From positions 20,796 to 84,795 of the forward strand of contig CAYNMV010000011.1 of assembly GCA_964398315.1 (NCBI GenBank): DNA of 64,000 nucleotides, written 5' to 3'. The translations under genes were made by a program, and so were the position numbers. Each line of letters begins with the position of its first letter. Positions within the stretch are counted from its first letter, which is position 1. This stretch comes from JADLCB01 sp964398315 (GTDB lineage Bacteria > Planctomycetota > Phycisphaerae > Tepidisphaerales > Tepidisphaeraceae). This document shows positions 26,237 through 35,861 of this stretch, piece after piece. The notes below the pieces were generated by a model. That model did no database searches. It saw only the letters and a list, made by a program, of their open reading frames with translations, and was not told where the DNA came from.

Positions 26237-28417
26237 CTAGGCCAATGCCTCACTGCTCGCGGTCGTGAAGACCTGGCGCTCGTAGAGCTGGCGGTAGATA
26301 GGGCAGGTGGCGATCAGGTCATCGTGCCGGCCGATGCCGGCGATCCGGCCGCGCTCCATGACGACGATCTGGTCAGCCGAGAGGATTGTGCTGAAGCGGT
26401 GGGCGATGACGAAGGTAGTGCGCTCATGCATGAGCTGCTCGATCGCCTGCTGGATCAGGTGCTCACTTTCGGCATCGATCTGACTGGTCGCCTCGTCCAG
26501 GATCATGATCGGCGTCTGGCGATAGATGGCCCGGGCGATGCAGATGCGCTGTTTCTGCCCGCCGGACAGCTGCGCCCCATGCTCGCCGAGGACGGTGTCG
26601 TACCCATCGGCCTTTTCCATGATGAAATCATGGGCAAAGGCCCGGCGGGCGGATTCGATCACGCGGTCACGGTCAATGAAGCTCTCGCCGTAGGCGATGT
26701 TCTGCTCGATGGTGCCGGGGAAGATGACTGAATCCTGCGTCACAATGCCGATTTGCCGCCGCAGGCTGCGCAGGGTGGCCTGGCGGACATCGACGCCATC
26801 GATCATGACCCGGCCCGAATCCACATCATAGAACCGCGGCAGCAGGGCCAGCAGGGTGGTCTTGCCCGAGCCGTTGCGCCCGACGATGGCGACGCTCATC
26901 CCTTTCTTCACCGTCAGGCTGACATTGCTCAGCGCGGGGGCCGGGGCGCCGGGATAGGTGAAGGTGACATCGTCAAAGGTGATCTCGCGCTGGATTGGCT
27001 TGAGCTTGAGCGGACGCACGGCCGGCACATCGGCCGGGCGGGCACTGGCCGCCCCGGCGTCGATCGCTGCGCTGCGTGCAACCGCCATCGGCTTGCGACG
27101 GCGCTCAACCGGTACCGCCAGCATCTCAAAAATCCGCATCGCGGCGGCGTTCGATTTCTGCAGCGCGTTATTGACCTTCGTCACCTTGCGCAGTGAATCG
27201 GCCATGCCCGCCAGGCAGGCCATCACCATGATGAAATGCCCGGGATCGAGCGTGCCGGCCTTCAGCACCAGCCAGGCGGCGTACAGCATGATCGCGCCGA
27301 CCATCAGCAGCATGAGCGATTCGATGATGGGCGAGCTCATCGCATCGGTGCGGCTCAATTTGAGCTGCTGGCGGACGACTTCGCGCATCACCTGCTTATA
27401 CCGACGGCGCTCGTGGCGCTCGGCGGTGGCGCCTTTCACCACGCGGATGCCGATGAGCGAGCCTTCGAGCTGGCCGAGGACCGAAGCGCTGCCTTGCAGC
27501 ATCTTGCGATTCGCTCGGCGCATCTTCTTGCCGAACTTCTGGATCAGCACCACCATCACCGGCGCAAAGATCACGATAAACAGTGTCAGCCGCCAGGAGA
27601 AGAACAGCGCCAACCCGAAGCTGAAGGCCGCCTTGATCGGCTCCTGCACCGCCTTGCCGAGGATGGCCTTGAAGCCATCCTGCAACTGCCCGGCATCCTG
27701 GATCAGCCGGCTGGTGACATCGCTGGTGCCCTTGAGGGAAAAATACCCCAGCGGCATGTGCAGGACGTGGTCGTAGAGGTGCCGCCGCATGTCCTCAACC
27801 GCGAGGATGGCAGCCTTTTCGCCGTAGTATTCCTGGAAGAAGCGGACGATATTGCCGAAAATTGCCAGTGCCGCCAGAACGCCGAAAACGACGCCGATCG
27901 AGGCGACGGGATCGGCCGGGAGAGCGTGGGCGAGGCGCTGGCCGAAGCGCAGGTGCCAGGGGATCGGGTCCAGCGTCAGCCGCACCTGCTTGTCGGGCTT
28001 GACAGTCAACGTGACCGGACCCTGCCGTGTCGCGGCTTCTTCAAGAACAGACGGCCCGCCTGAACTGGCGTGGTCTGGCTGCACGAACGTAATTTCATCC
28101 CCGGCTTTCAGACCTGCCTGAGCTGCCGTTCCGCCCGCCTTTACATCGACGATGCGGACCACGTCCTTCTCCTCAGCCAGCTTCACATGCAGCCGGTTCT
28201 CGACAATCTGCCGGTCCATCCAGGCCTGCACGCTGTCGCCGTAGATCAGCACGCGCAGGATCGGGAGCATGGTGGACAGGCCACTGGTAAAGGCCACGCC
28301 CACCACCAGGGCGCAGATCAGCGAGGTCGCCACCAGCTTGCGATGCGGGTACAGGTATCGGCAGGCACGCCAGAAGGCGGCGGTGGAGCGGCTTTTGCGA
28401 CGTTCTTTGTCATTCAT
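26237..28417 (-). CDS. MsbA-like ABC exporter with PDZ-like domain in the first external loop
   Basis: Half-size ABC exporter (726 residues), probably flipping a lipid or glycolipid. The nucleotide-binding domain is intact: Walker A GRNGSGKT 513-520, signature LSGGQ 617-621, Walker B IMILDEATS 637-645, H-loop His673. Membrane helices begin at about 28-60 and 175-195. Between these first two helices, residues about 75-160 contain RIVDVKAGGTAAQAGLKAGDEITFVQ-like sequence (split here: DVKAGGTAAQAGLKAGDEIT), the hallmark of a PDZ domain, which is unusual for this family. A ~30-residue Ala-rich linker (about 446-478) precedes the ATPase. The neighbouring aminotransferase and glycosyltransferase suggest a glycolipid substrate. 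Confidence 0.9.
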   Translation of the reverse strand: MNDKERRKSRSTAAFWRACRYLYPHRKLVATSLICALVVGVAFTSGLSTMLPILRVLIYGDSVQAWMDRQIVENRLHVKLAEEKDVVRIVDVKAGGTAAQAGLKAGDEITFVQPDHASSGGPSVLEEAATRQGPVTLTVKPDKQVRLTLDPIPWHLRFGQRLAHALPADPVASIGVVFGVLAALAIFGNIVRFFQEYYGEKAAILAVEDMRRHLYDHVLHMPLGYFSLKGTSDVTSRLIQDAGQLQDGFKAILGKAVQEPIKAAFSFGLALFFSWRLTLFIVIFAPVMVVLIQKFGKKMRRANRKMLQGSASVLGQLEGSLIGIRVVKGATAERHERRRYKQVMREVVRQQLKLSRTDAMSSPIIESLMLLMVGAIMLYAAWLVLKAGTLDPGHFIMVMACLAGMADSLRKVTKVNNALQKSNAAAMRIFEMLAVPVERRRKPMAVARSAAIDAGAASARPADVPAVRPLKLKPIQREITFDDVTFTYPGAPAPALSNVSLTVKKGMSVAIVGRNGSGKTTLLALLPRFYDVDSGRVMIDGVDVRQATLRSLRRQIGIVTQDSVIFPGTIEQNIAYGESFIDRDRVIESARRAFAHDFIMEKADGYDTVLGEHGAQLSGGQKQRICIARAIYRQTPIMILDEATSQIDAESEHLIQQAIEQLMHERTTFVIAHRFSTILSADQIVVMERGRIAGIGRHDDLIATCPIYRQLYERQVFTTASSEALA

Positions 28418-28468
28418 GCGATCTGCGTCCGTCGGTCGATACCTTGGTTATCGGACGAATGGTACCTT

Positions 28469-28535
28469 GCCGATAGCCGATTTGCGATTGCCGCCCGGCG
28501 GCCGCGGCTCGGAGAATCGGCAATCGGCAATTGGC
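28469..28535. repeat. Heptad-type spacer hairpin before the aminotransferase gene
   Basis: GCCGATAGCCGATTTGCG plus ATTGCCG (28469-28493) is imperfectly complementary to AATCGGCAATCGGCAATTGG plus C (28515-28535). The right arm is a tandem of TCGGCAA-like heptads ending 10 bases before ATG 28546. The same architecture occurs before nuoM and nuoN. Confidence 0.5.
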
Positions 28536-28545
28536 AGTCAACACT

Positions 28546-29688
28546 ATGGCCTCTATCCCTCTTTCCCAGCCCGACATCACGGAGGTTGAAATCAACGCCG
28601 TGATGGATGTCCTGCATTCCAATACGCTGTCGATCGGGCCGCGGATCGAAGCCTTTGAGGCCGCCTGTGCCCGGGTGGCCGGCCGGCGGCACGGGATCGG
28701 GGTGAACTCGGGCACCAGCGGCCTGCACCTGTGCATGCTGGCCGCAGGAGTCAGGCCGGGCGATGAGGTCATTACCACCCCGTTTTCCTTCGTCGCCAGC
28801 GCCAACTGCATCCTCTATGTCGGGGCCAGGCCGGTCTTTGTCGATATCGACCCCAAAACGCTCAACCTCGATGTCAGCAAGATTGAGCAAGCCATCACCC
28901 CGAAAACGCGCGCTATCGTCGGCGTCGACTGCTTCGGCCATCCAGGCGGCATGGCCGAACTGGAGCGCATCGCGCAGAAATACGAACTGGTGCTGATTGA
29001 AGATTCCTGCGAGGCGTTCGGCGGGCGCACTGGTGGGCGGGCGCTGGGATCGTTCGGACGGGCGGGGGTCTTCGCCTTCTATCCCAACAAGCAGATCACC
29101 ACCGGCGAAGGGGGCATGATCGTCACCGATGATGATGCCTTCGCCGCCACCTGCCGGGCACTGCGCAACCAGGGGCGTGAGGGGATGGCATGGCTGGCAC
29201 ATCAGCGGCTGGGCTACAACTACCGCCTCAGCGAGATCAACGCCGCCCTGGGCCTGGCACAGGTGTCACGCCTGGAAGAAATCCTCGAAGGCCGTCGGCG
29301 CGTGGCGCACAGGTACATGGAATGCCTGATGACCAACCGCTATCTCATCCTGCCGACGCTGGATGATGATTGCGTGATGAGCTGGTTTGTGTTCGTCGTG
29401 CGCCTCAATGACCTGTTTGCCGCGGGTGACCGCGATGAGATTATGATGGCGTTGCGGGCTGAGGGAATCGGCTGCAACAATTATTTCCCCCCGATCCACC
29501 TCCAGCCGTACATGGCCGAGGCGGTAGGCCACCGGGCGGGTGATTTCCCGGTGTGTGAATACGTTGCCAACCGCACACTGGCATTGCCGTTCTTCACCCG
29601 CATGACCGACAGCCAGATCCTGCGCGTCTGCAAAACACTGGACCGCCTGCTCGAGAAGCAGCTTGTCGGGCGCACTGGCCGGTTCTGA
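28546..29688 (+). CDS. DegT/DnrJ/EryC1/StrS family sugar aminotransferase
   Basis: PLP-dependent transamination of a nucleotide-linked keto sugar, giving an amino sugar for a surface polysaccharide. Seen: SGTSGLHLCMLA at about 55-66, PFSFVASANCILYVGARPVF, IEDSCEAFGG near 151-160, and FAFYPNKQITTGEGG with Schiff-base Lys182. The C-terminal NYRLSEINAALGLAQ is also a family signature. Length (380) is normal. ATG 28546 starts the family motif; a TTG 15 bases upstream lies within the spacer repeat and was rejected. Confidence 0.92.
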   Translation: MASIPLSQPDITEVEINAVMDVLHSNTLSIGPRIEAFEAACARVAGRRHGIGVNSGTSGLHLCMLAAGVRPGDEVITTPFSFVASANCILYVGARPVFVDIDPKTLNLDVSKIEQAITPKTRAIVGVDCFGHPGGMAELERIAQKYELVLIEDSCEAFGGRTGGRALGSFGRAGVFAFYPNKQITTGEGGMIVTDDDAFAATCRALRNQGREGMAWLAHQRLGYNYRLSEINAALGLAQVSRLEEILEGRRRVAHRYMECLMTNRYLILPTLDDDCVMSWFVFVVRLNDLFAAGDRDEIMMALRAEGIGCNNYFPPIHLQPYMAEAVGHRAGDFPVCEYVANRTLALPFFTRMTDSQILRVCKTLDRLLEKQLVGRTGRF

Positions 29689-29835
29689 GCCGGCGCAATC
29701 GAACCGCCGATGAACACAGGTCTGGCGCAGGGGCTGCTTTCGTCATAGATGAACACCCGGTAAAAACTGGCTGCACACGGTGCTTGCCCCGGGACGAGCC
29801 CTCCGGGTTCACTTGCGGTGACCGGTTTTTCTCTC

Positions 29836-30969
29836 ATGAACATCGCCCTCGTCATTCTCCATGCCGACATTGCCCGCGGCGGGGCCGAGCGATATACGGT
29901 GGACCTGGCGAATCAGCTGGCGGCCCGCGGGCATGAAGTGACGCTGGCGGCCGGTTCGTTTGGGGAAGGGATCGGGCAAGACATCAGACGCATCCTGCTG
30001 GATGTGTCCGGTGCCACGCGCTTGCGGCGGTACACACGCTTCCTGGATTCGCTGGATGCGCACCTCGATTCCACGCAATATGACATCGTGCATGCGATGC
30101 TGCCGGTGCGGCGATGTGATGTCTACCACCCGCATGCCGGCCTGGCGGCCGAGACCGTCCGCTACGGCCATCGCAAGCATGCCGGCGGGCCACGGCGGGC
30201 GGCCTCGTGGCTCGCCAATCAACTCAACCCCCGCCGCCAGGCGTTTTTCACCGTCGAGCGCCGGCTGCTGAACCAGCCGAATCCACCGGTGGTCATCAGC
30301 CTCTCGAAATACATCCAGCATACGATCCGCAACCACTACCCGCGCCTGCCGGAGGACAAGCTGGCGACGCTGTTCAACGCGGTGGACCTGGATCGCTTCG
30401 ACCCCGAGCGCGATATCCTGGCCCGCGAGCGCCAGCGCACGCAGCTCGGGCTGGGCGCCCAGGAGGTTGTGGGGCTGTTCATCGGGCATGATTTCGGCCG
30501 CAAGGGTTTGTACGATGCGATCGCAGCGGTACGAATGGTGAACGATCCGCGCTTGAAGCTGCTGGTCGTTGGCGAGGACCACGCGCGGGCGCGGGTCCCG
30601 GCCGAGCTGTGGATCGTGCCGGTGGGACGCGTGCCTGATGGCTATCCGTACTACGCCGCCGCCGACTTCTTCATCCTCCCGACCCGCCACGATCCGTGCA
30701 GCCTGGTGGTGCTGGAGGCGCTGGCCATGGGGCTGCCGGTGATCAGCACCCGCTTTAACGGCGCCTGCGAGATCATGAGCCCCGAGCAGGGTTTCGTGCT
30801 GGACGATCCGGCCGACACCGCAGCCCTCGCCGACGCGATCCGTCGCCTGCTCGACCCTGTCCCCCGCCACGCCATGCGCGCCGCCTGCCTGGCCCTGCGG
30901 CCGCGGCTGTCCCAGGAACACCACCTCGACCGCCTGATGGCCATCTACGAATCCGCCCGCGCCCGCTGA
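29836..30969 (+). CDS. Glycosyltransferase family 4, WaaG-like
   Basis: GT-B fold transferase similar to LPS core glucosyltransferases. Motifs: ILHADIARGGAERYTVDLA at the acceptor side, VGLFIGHDFGRKGLYDAI and YYAAADFFILPTRHDPCSLV with VLEALAMGLPVISTRFNG at the donor site. The HDFGRKGL and RHDPCSLV forms are those of WaaG-type enzymes. ATG 29836 was preferred to GTG 29818. With the upstream aminotransferase and the exporter at 26.2-28.4 kb it suggests assembly of an envelope glycolipid; the donor sugar is unknown. Confidence 0.88.
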   Translation: MNIALVILHADIARGGAERYTVDLANQLAARGHEVTLAAGSFGEGIGQDIRRILLDVSGATRLRRYTRFLDSLDAHLDSTQYDIVHAMLPVRRCDVYHPHAGLAAETVRYGHRKHAGGPRRAASWLANQLNPRRQAFFTVERRLLNQPNPPVVISLSKYIQHTIRNHYPRLPEDKLATLFNAVDLDRFDPERDILARERQRTQLGLGAQEVVGLFIGHDFGRKGLYDAIAAVRMVNDPRLKLLVVGEDHARARVPAELWIVPVGRVPDGYPYYAAADFFILPTRHDPCSLVVLEALAMGLPVISTRFNGACEIMSPEQGFVLDDPADTAALADAIRRLLDPVPRHAMRAACLALRPRLSQEHHLDRLMAIYESARAR

Positions 30970-31360
30970 GGCCACGGGGCGGTACACGAAGACATCATCA
31001 CATGAAGAAGCCGCGCCGTTTCGTGGCACGGACGGACCGGCCTCGCAACCTGCGGTTAACCACTGCGGGTCAACGCTCCCCATCCCAATGGATGAGGAAT
31101 ACCCCCTATGTGAGCATGGCGACGACCACGGCCCGGGTGAAGGTGATGAGGGCCACCAGGCGTCCGGGTGATCGGTGGGGGGCAGGTGCCTGCCGGAGCG
31201 ATGCTGGTAGTGGGAGGCCGCTTCGCCGGTGGCGTCATCCAGCGGTCCACTTCTTACTGGCGATTCCTTCCCAGGCGCTATCGGCGGTGGAAGGGAAGGG
31301 CGCAGGGACAGGCGCCGGCATGGGTGATTGCCAAAGGGATCGGTCGGCAACCGCCACGCC
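30970..31360. other. 391-base stretch without a supported gene
   Basis: No recognisable coding sequence. Open frames here are continuations of shadow frames from the flanking genes. ACCTGCGG and CCACTGCGGGT around 31045-31070 have weak hairpin potential. Nothing else stands out. Confidence 0.4.
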
Positions 31361-32062
31361 TCACGCGATCGCCCATCTCAGCCCTGCCGGCAGGGTGGCG
31401 GCGGCGTATTCGATGTGAATGACGCGGCGGTGGAAAGGGGTGCGGGCGGGGGTCGAGGCGTGCAGGATCATCGGCCGCATGAGCACCGCCCCACCGGCGG
31501 GAACACAGCAGGTGGTCTGCTGGGCGGTTTCGATAAGCCGGGTCTGCTGCTCAGGCGTAAGGATCGACAGGTGCGAGCCGGCGATCACCCGCAACGGGCC
31601 GTTGTCATCGCCGCAGTCATCCAGGTGCAGGCGAATGGTGATCATCCTCTTCAGCACATCGGCCGGCGGCTGTACGTGCACCACGCCGGCCTTGATTGAC
31701 CAGGGGCCGTAGCCGGGCAGATCGAGCTTCCGATCCACTGCGATCGACAGATCCTGGTGCCACGGCACAACCCAGTTGGCGTGCGGGGTCTTGTCGAACA
31801 GGATTCCGCGCACCGGCCGGGCCTGGGGCCCAAGCACCGGCTCGACCACGCCTCTCAGTGCCGGCCCGTCCGCCAACGCGCGCACGACCGGCACCTCCAG
31901 CAGGTTCCGCCGGGCAAATGCCGCATCCCGGCGCGTGCGGGTGGCCTCATCGGCTGGCAGATCGGCCAGTATGCTGCGCAACCACTCCACTTCCGCCGCC
32001 TCGATGAGCGCGGGAAGGATCATGAAGCCGTCACGATCGAGCTGTGCGGGACCGCCGTTCAT
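31361..32062 (-). CDS. Phytanoyl-CoA dioxygenase family protein (PhyH)
   Basis: Fe(II)/2-oxoglutarate-dependent oxygenase. The HxD pair is in VPWHQDLSIAV, the distal His in the FHRRVIHIEY region, and DCGDDNGPLRVIAGSHL is the family's typical central strand. The product is 233 residues from ATG at 32062, starting LDRDGFMILPALIEAAEVEWL as usual for PhyH. In-frame sequence upstream lies in a hairpin element and is not protein-like. The substrate is unknown; bacterial members hydroxylate varied small molecules. It may serve the neighbouring glycolipid cluster, but no operon link exists. Confidence 0.85.
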   Translation of the reverse strand: MNGGPAQLDRDGFMILPALIEAAEVEWLRSILADLPADEATRTRRDAAFARRNLLEVPVVRALADGPALRGVVEPVLGPQARPVRGILFDKTPHANWVVPWHQDLSIAVDRKLDLPGYGPWSIKAGVVHVQPPADVLKRMITIRLHLDDCGDDNGPLRVIAGSHLSILTPEQQTRLIETAQQTTCCVPAGGAVLMRPMILHASTPARTPFHRRVIHIEYAAATLPAGLRWAIA

Positions 32063-32105
32063 GATGGTGTATCGCGATCGCAAATGAACGGGTGTGCTGA
32101 GTCGC

Positions 32106-32174
32106 TTGGTGGCACAGGCCTCCGATGCGTACAGAAAGATGATTTCTGCACGTGCCGAAGGCCCGTGCCACCGA
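32106..32174. repeat. Long palindromic element downstream of sucD
   Basis: Arms 32108-32124 and 32156-32172 pair at 15 of 17 positions (GGTGGCACAGGCCTCCG with CGAAGGCCCGTGCCACC), and an inner stem CAGAAA/TTTCTG lies at 32132-32148. No T-run on either strand. The outer sequence (TGGCACGGGCC, GTGCCAC-AAGC) resembles the element at 10829-10881 in reverse orientation. Confidence 0.5.
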
Positions 32175-32246
32175 ACCGCACGCGCTGTCACGCTGCGAGT
32201 GCAGGAGCATGAGTGGGTCGCTCGTTTCGCGCAAAACCCGGCTTGC

Positions 32247-33152
<906 letters not shown>

Positions 33153-33226
33153 GGTGATGAGGAGCGTAAATCGCATCGGCCCGGGGGGCAAGGCGGGGAG
33201 GAGAAATGATGCAGACGGCTCATTCG

Positions 33227-33261
33227 AAGCCGGGCGGCATGACACAAGGCATGCCGCCCGG
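33227..33261. repeat. Dispersed intergenic hairpin, copy 2
   Basis: Perfect 12-bp arms CCGGGCGGCATG (33230-33241) and CATGCCGCCCGG (33250-33261) around an 8-base loop. It lies in the divergent sucD/nuoH spacer. It shares AAGCCGGGCGG and AAGGCATGCCGCCCGG with the hairpin at 26164-26206. It may act as an operator here or be a mobile palindrome. Confidence 0.65.
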
Positions 33262-33440
33262 TGGTTGGCGTCATCGCTTGTCCAATGGCACCTCGCACGG
33301 CGGTTGAATCTTGCCTTTCTTGACACCTGCCATTGGCAACCGCTACAACGCGCTGCCCGATTTGGCTTCGAGCCGCAGGCCCGGCTGGCCGATTCGGAGC
33401 TTGGAGCAGGCGGGCATTGTTGCCCGTCCGACAGATCCCC

Positions 33441-34751
33441 ATGGCCACCGTTGCCGCCTTTTCCTTCCAAGAGCTGATCCTGGGAGAGGCTCCGCCCCTC
33501 TGGCAGGTGGTGCTGTATGGCATCGGCATCATTGTCGTGGCGATCCTGCCGCTGATTTCGCTGGTGGCGATGATCGGTATCTGGGCCGAGCGCAAGGTGG
33601 CGGGGCACATCCAGGCGCGGCTCGGACCCAGCCGCGTCGGGCCGTTCGGGCTGCTGCAGTCGGTGGCCGATGGGCTGAAACTGGTTCTCAAGGAAGATCT
33701 GGTCCCGGCGGCGGCCGATCAACTGCTGTTCCGGCTGGCGCCCTATGTCGCGTTCACGCCGGTGTTCGCGGCGCTGCTGGCCCTGCCCTTCGGGCCGCAC
33801 CTGACCTTCGAGCCACGGCTGAGCGCGGGTGTCTTCTGGATCCTGGCAATCCTCGGTGTTGAGGTGATGGGCGTGATCCTCGCGGGATGGGCCAGCAACA
33901 ACAAGTGGTCGCTCTATGGCGCGATGCGCGAGGCCTGTCAGATGGTCTCGTATGAGATCCCCCTCGGCCTGTCGATCCTCATTGCGGTCATGGCGGCCGG
34001 CACGCTCAACCTGGTCGTGCTGGGCCATCTGCAGGGCGGCGGCATCCACACCTGGCTGGTCTTCGCCAACCCCTTCACTTTTTCCGCCTTCTGGGTCTAC
34101 TTCGTCGCCAGCCTGGCATCGAACAAACGGGCGCCGTTCGATCTGCCCGAATCAGAGTCGGAACTGGTAGCCGGGTTCCATACCGAGTATTCGGGGATGC
34201 GCTTTGCGATCTTCTTTTTCGCCGAATACGCCGCTGTGTTCGTGGTCGCCGGTATCCAGACGGCGTTGTTCCTGGGCTCCTGGCATGATCCGTTCGGACT
34301 GATCGGCTACTACACGCAGCAATTTTCTGCCAGTGGCAACACGGTGGGGCTGATCTGGGTGAACGTGATCGCCGCGGCGATCTTCCTGACCAAGGTATCG
34401 ATCATCATCTTCGTTGTGATGTGGATGCGGTGGACGCTTCCGCGCCCGCGAATCGACCAGGTACTGTACGCGTGTGTCAAGGTCTTGCTGCCGATGGCGT
34501 GCGTGCTGTTGCTGGGGGCAGCGCTCTGGCAGCTGTTTGTCACGGAACGCCCCGGCGTGCCGTGGCAGGATTACAACCCCTGGGCGTGGAGCGCCTGGCG
34601 ACAGGCTCCAACCAACCTGCTGACGCGGGCGCTGCTGGTGCTGATCGCACTGGGCGCACTGGGATCGCTGGTGATCTGGATCACGTACGCGGCGATCGCG
34701 GGCCGCCGGAATGTCCCGCGGCTGACCGACCCGGAGCCCATGGGATTGTGA
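33441..34751 (+). CDS. nuoH: NADH-quinone oxidoreductase subunit H
   Basis: Membrane subunit of complex I lining the quinone-binding site. ISLVAMIGIWAERKVAGHIQ and ARLGPSRVGPFGLLQ are diagnostic, followed by DLPESESELVAGFHTEYSG near the middle. The length, 436 residues, is somewhat above the usual 320-430. ATG 33441 was chosen; a perfect stem CGGGCA/TGCCCG (33411-33426) ends 15 bases before it. First gene of a run H-J-K-L-M-N on the plus strand. Confidence 0.95.
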   Translation: MATVAAFSFQELILGEAPPLWQVVLYGIGIIVVAILPLISLVAMIGIWAERKVAGHIQARLGPSRVGPFGLLQSVADGLKLVLKEDLVPAAADQLLFRLAPYVAFTPVFAALLALPFGPHLTFEPRLSAGVFWILAILGVEVMGVILAGWASNNKWSLYGAMREACQMVSYEIPLGLSILIAVMAAGTLNLVVLGHLQGGGIHTWLVFANPFTFSAFWVYFVASLASNKRAPFDLPESESELVAGFHTEYSGMRFAIFFFAEYAAVFVVAGIQTALFLGSWHDPFGLIGYYTQQFSASGNTVGLIWVNVIAAAIFLTKVSIIIFVVMWMRWTLPRPRIDQVLYACVKVLLPMACVLLLGAALWQLFVTERPGVPWQDYNPWAWSAWRQAPTNLLTRALLVLIALGALGSLVIWITYAAIAGRRNVPRLTDPEPMGL

Positions 34752-34854
34752 AGAGCCGTTGGCTGCGGAGGACCCGGGCAAGAGATGATAAACGCAGATG
34801 CATGACCGCCCCAGCCAGGCAGGGTCCTGCATCACCTGGACCATCAACAGAATC

Positions 34855-35430
34855 ATGGCCGGCACGATCCTGTTCTACATCTTCGCCTTCCTGGCCGCCG
34901 TTTCGGCGGTGGGGGTGGCGATGTCGCGCAACATCGTGCGGGCGGCGGTCTGCCTCTTTTTCGCGCTGGTGAGCGTGGCCGGGCTTTATTTCCTCCTGCA
35001 CGCCGAGTTCCTGGCGGCGGTGCAACTGGTGGTCTACGCCGGAGGCACGCTGGTCCTGATCATCTTCGGGGTGATGCTGACCAGCAACGCACCGGCGGTC
35101 AGCTATCAGCCGCGGCCCATCGAGGTGCTGGCTGCGCTGCTGGTGGGCGGGCTGATGCTCTCATCGCTGGCGTTCGCCATCGTGCACTGGGCGAGTCTGC
35201 AGGGGCTGCCCACCCGGCCCGTGGCCGGTGCGCCAGAGTCGCCGGCAGGCGGACTGGAGAGCGATTACATCGGGAACCTGGGAGCGGCTCTGCTGGGTGA
35301 TTACCTGCTGCCGTTTGAGCTGGTCAGCGTCCTGCTGCTGGTGGTGATGATCGGGGCAGCCTACCTGGCCAAGGCCCGCCGGCCCGAGCGCGGTGCCGGC
35401 AGCGACGGTGAGATGGAGGGACGGCCATGA
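34855..35430 (+). CDS. nuoJ: NADH-quinone oxidoreductase subunit J
   Basis: Small membrane subunit of complex I. Five hydrophobic helices; the third contains the pi-bulge-type sequence EFLAAVQLVVYAGGTLVLIIF, typical of NuoJ. A Gly/Pro-rich loop around 118-138 precedes the last helix. 191 residues from ATG 34855; codons upstream in frame are polar and unlike NuoJ. It directly follows nuoH with no nuoI between them. Stop and nuoK start overlap as ATGA. Confidence 0.93.
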   Translation: MAGTILFYIFAFLAAVSAVGVAMSRNIVRAAVCLFFALVSVAGLYFLLHAEFLAAVQLVVYAGGTLVLIIFGVMLTSNAPAVSYQPRPIEVLAALLVGGLMLSSLAFAIVHWASLQGLPTRPVAGAPESPAGGLESDYIGNLGAALLGDYLLPFELVSVLLLVVMIGAAYLAKARRPERGAGSDGEMEGRP

Positions 35431-35753
35431 TGGAGATCGGCCTGCATCATTACCTGCTGCTGGGATCGCTGCTGTTCGTCTGCGGTGTCGTGACCATCCT
35501 GGTCAAGCGCAACGCCATCGGCATCCTGATGGGCGTGGAGCTGCTGCTCAACGCCGCCAATATCAACCTGGTGGCATTTAACTATTACAGTCACGGCGCA
35601 TTGAGCCACCTGCGCCTGGATGGACAGATTTTTGCGGTTTTTGTGATCGTGCTGGCCGCCGCCGAAGCGGCCGTGGCCCTGGCGATCATCCTGAGCTTTT
35701 ACAACAACTTTGCCAGTATCGACGTGGAAAAGGCCTCGAACCTGAAAGGATAA
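35427..35753 (+). CDS. nuoK: NADH-quinone oxidoreductase subunit K
   Basis: Three-helix proton-channel subunit of complex I (108 residues). HHYLLLGSLLFVCGVVTILV and LMGVELLLNAANINLVAF hold the conserved membrane glutamates, the second in VELLLNA; the first is expected in the helix that follows. AAAEAAVALAIILSFY supplies the third helix. Start overlaps the nuoJ stop by four bases, indicating coupled translation. Confidence 0.95.
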   Translation: MMEIGLHHYLLLGSLLFVCGVVTILVKRNAIGILMGVELLLNAANINLVAFNYYSHGALSHLRLDGQIFAVFVIVLAAAEAAVALAIILSFYNNFASIDVEKASNLKG

Positions 35754-35837
35754 GTTGTCAGCCGGCAGTTGACCGTGGGCAGCAAGGCAGGCCGTTTTTT
35801 CATCCTCACGGCCAGCTATTAACTGCCAACTGTCAAC
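35754..35837 (+). repeat. Spacer hairpin between nuoK and nuoL
   Basis: GTTGTCAGCCGGCAGTT (35754-35770) pairs with AACTGCCAACTGTCAAC (35821-35837) at 14 of 17 positions, and GGCCGT/ACGGCC form an inner stem. It starts at the nuoK stop codon and ends 24 bases before the nuoL ATG; no Shine-Dalgarno is evident. Confidence 0.5.
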
Positions 35838-35861
35838 GGCCCATTAACAACGACACATGCC

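Noticed and set aside
31002..31418. Plus-strand frames in the spacer after the WaaG-like gene
   Set aside because: Arg/Ala/Gly-rich, no domain, and the 3' parts are antisense to the PhyH gene.
33153..34049. Upstream extension of the sucD frame to 600 codons
   Set aside because: The extension is antisense to nuoH and His/Arg/Gln-rich; sucD itself has a normal start at 33152.
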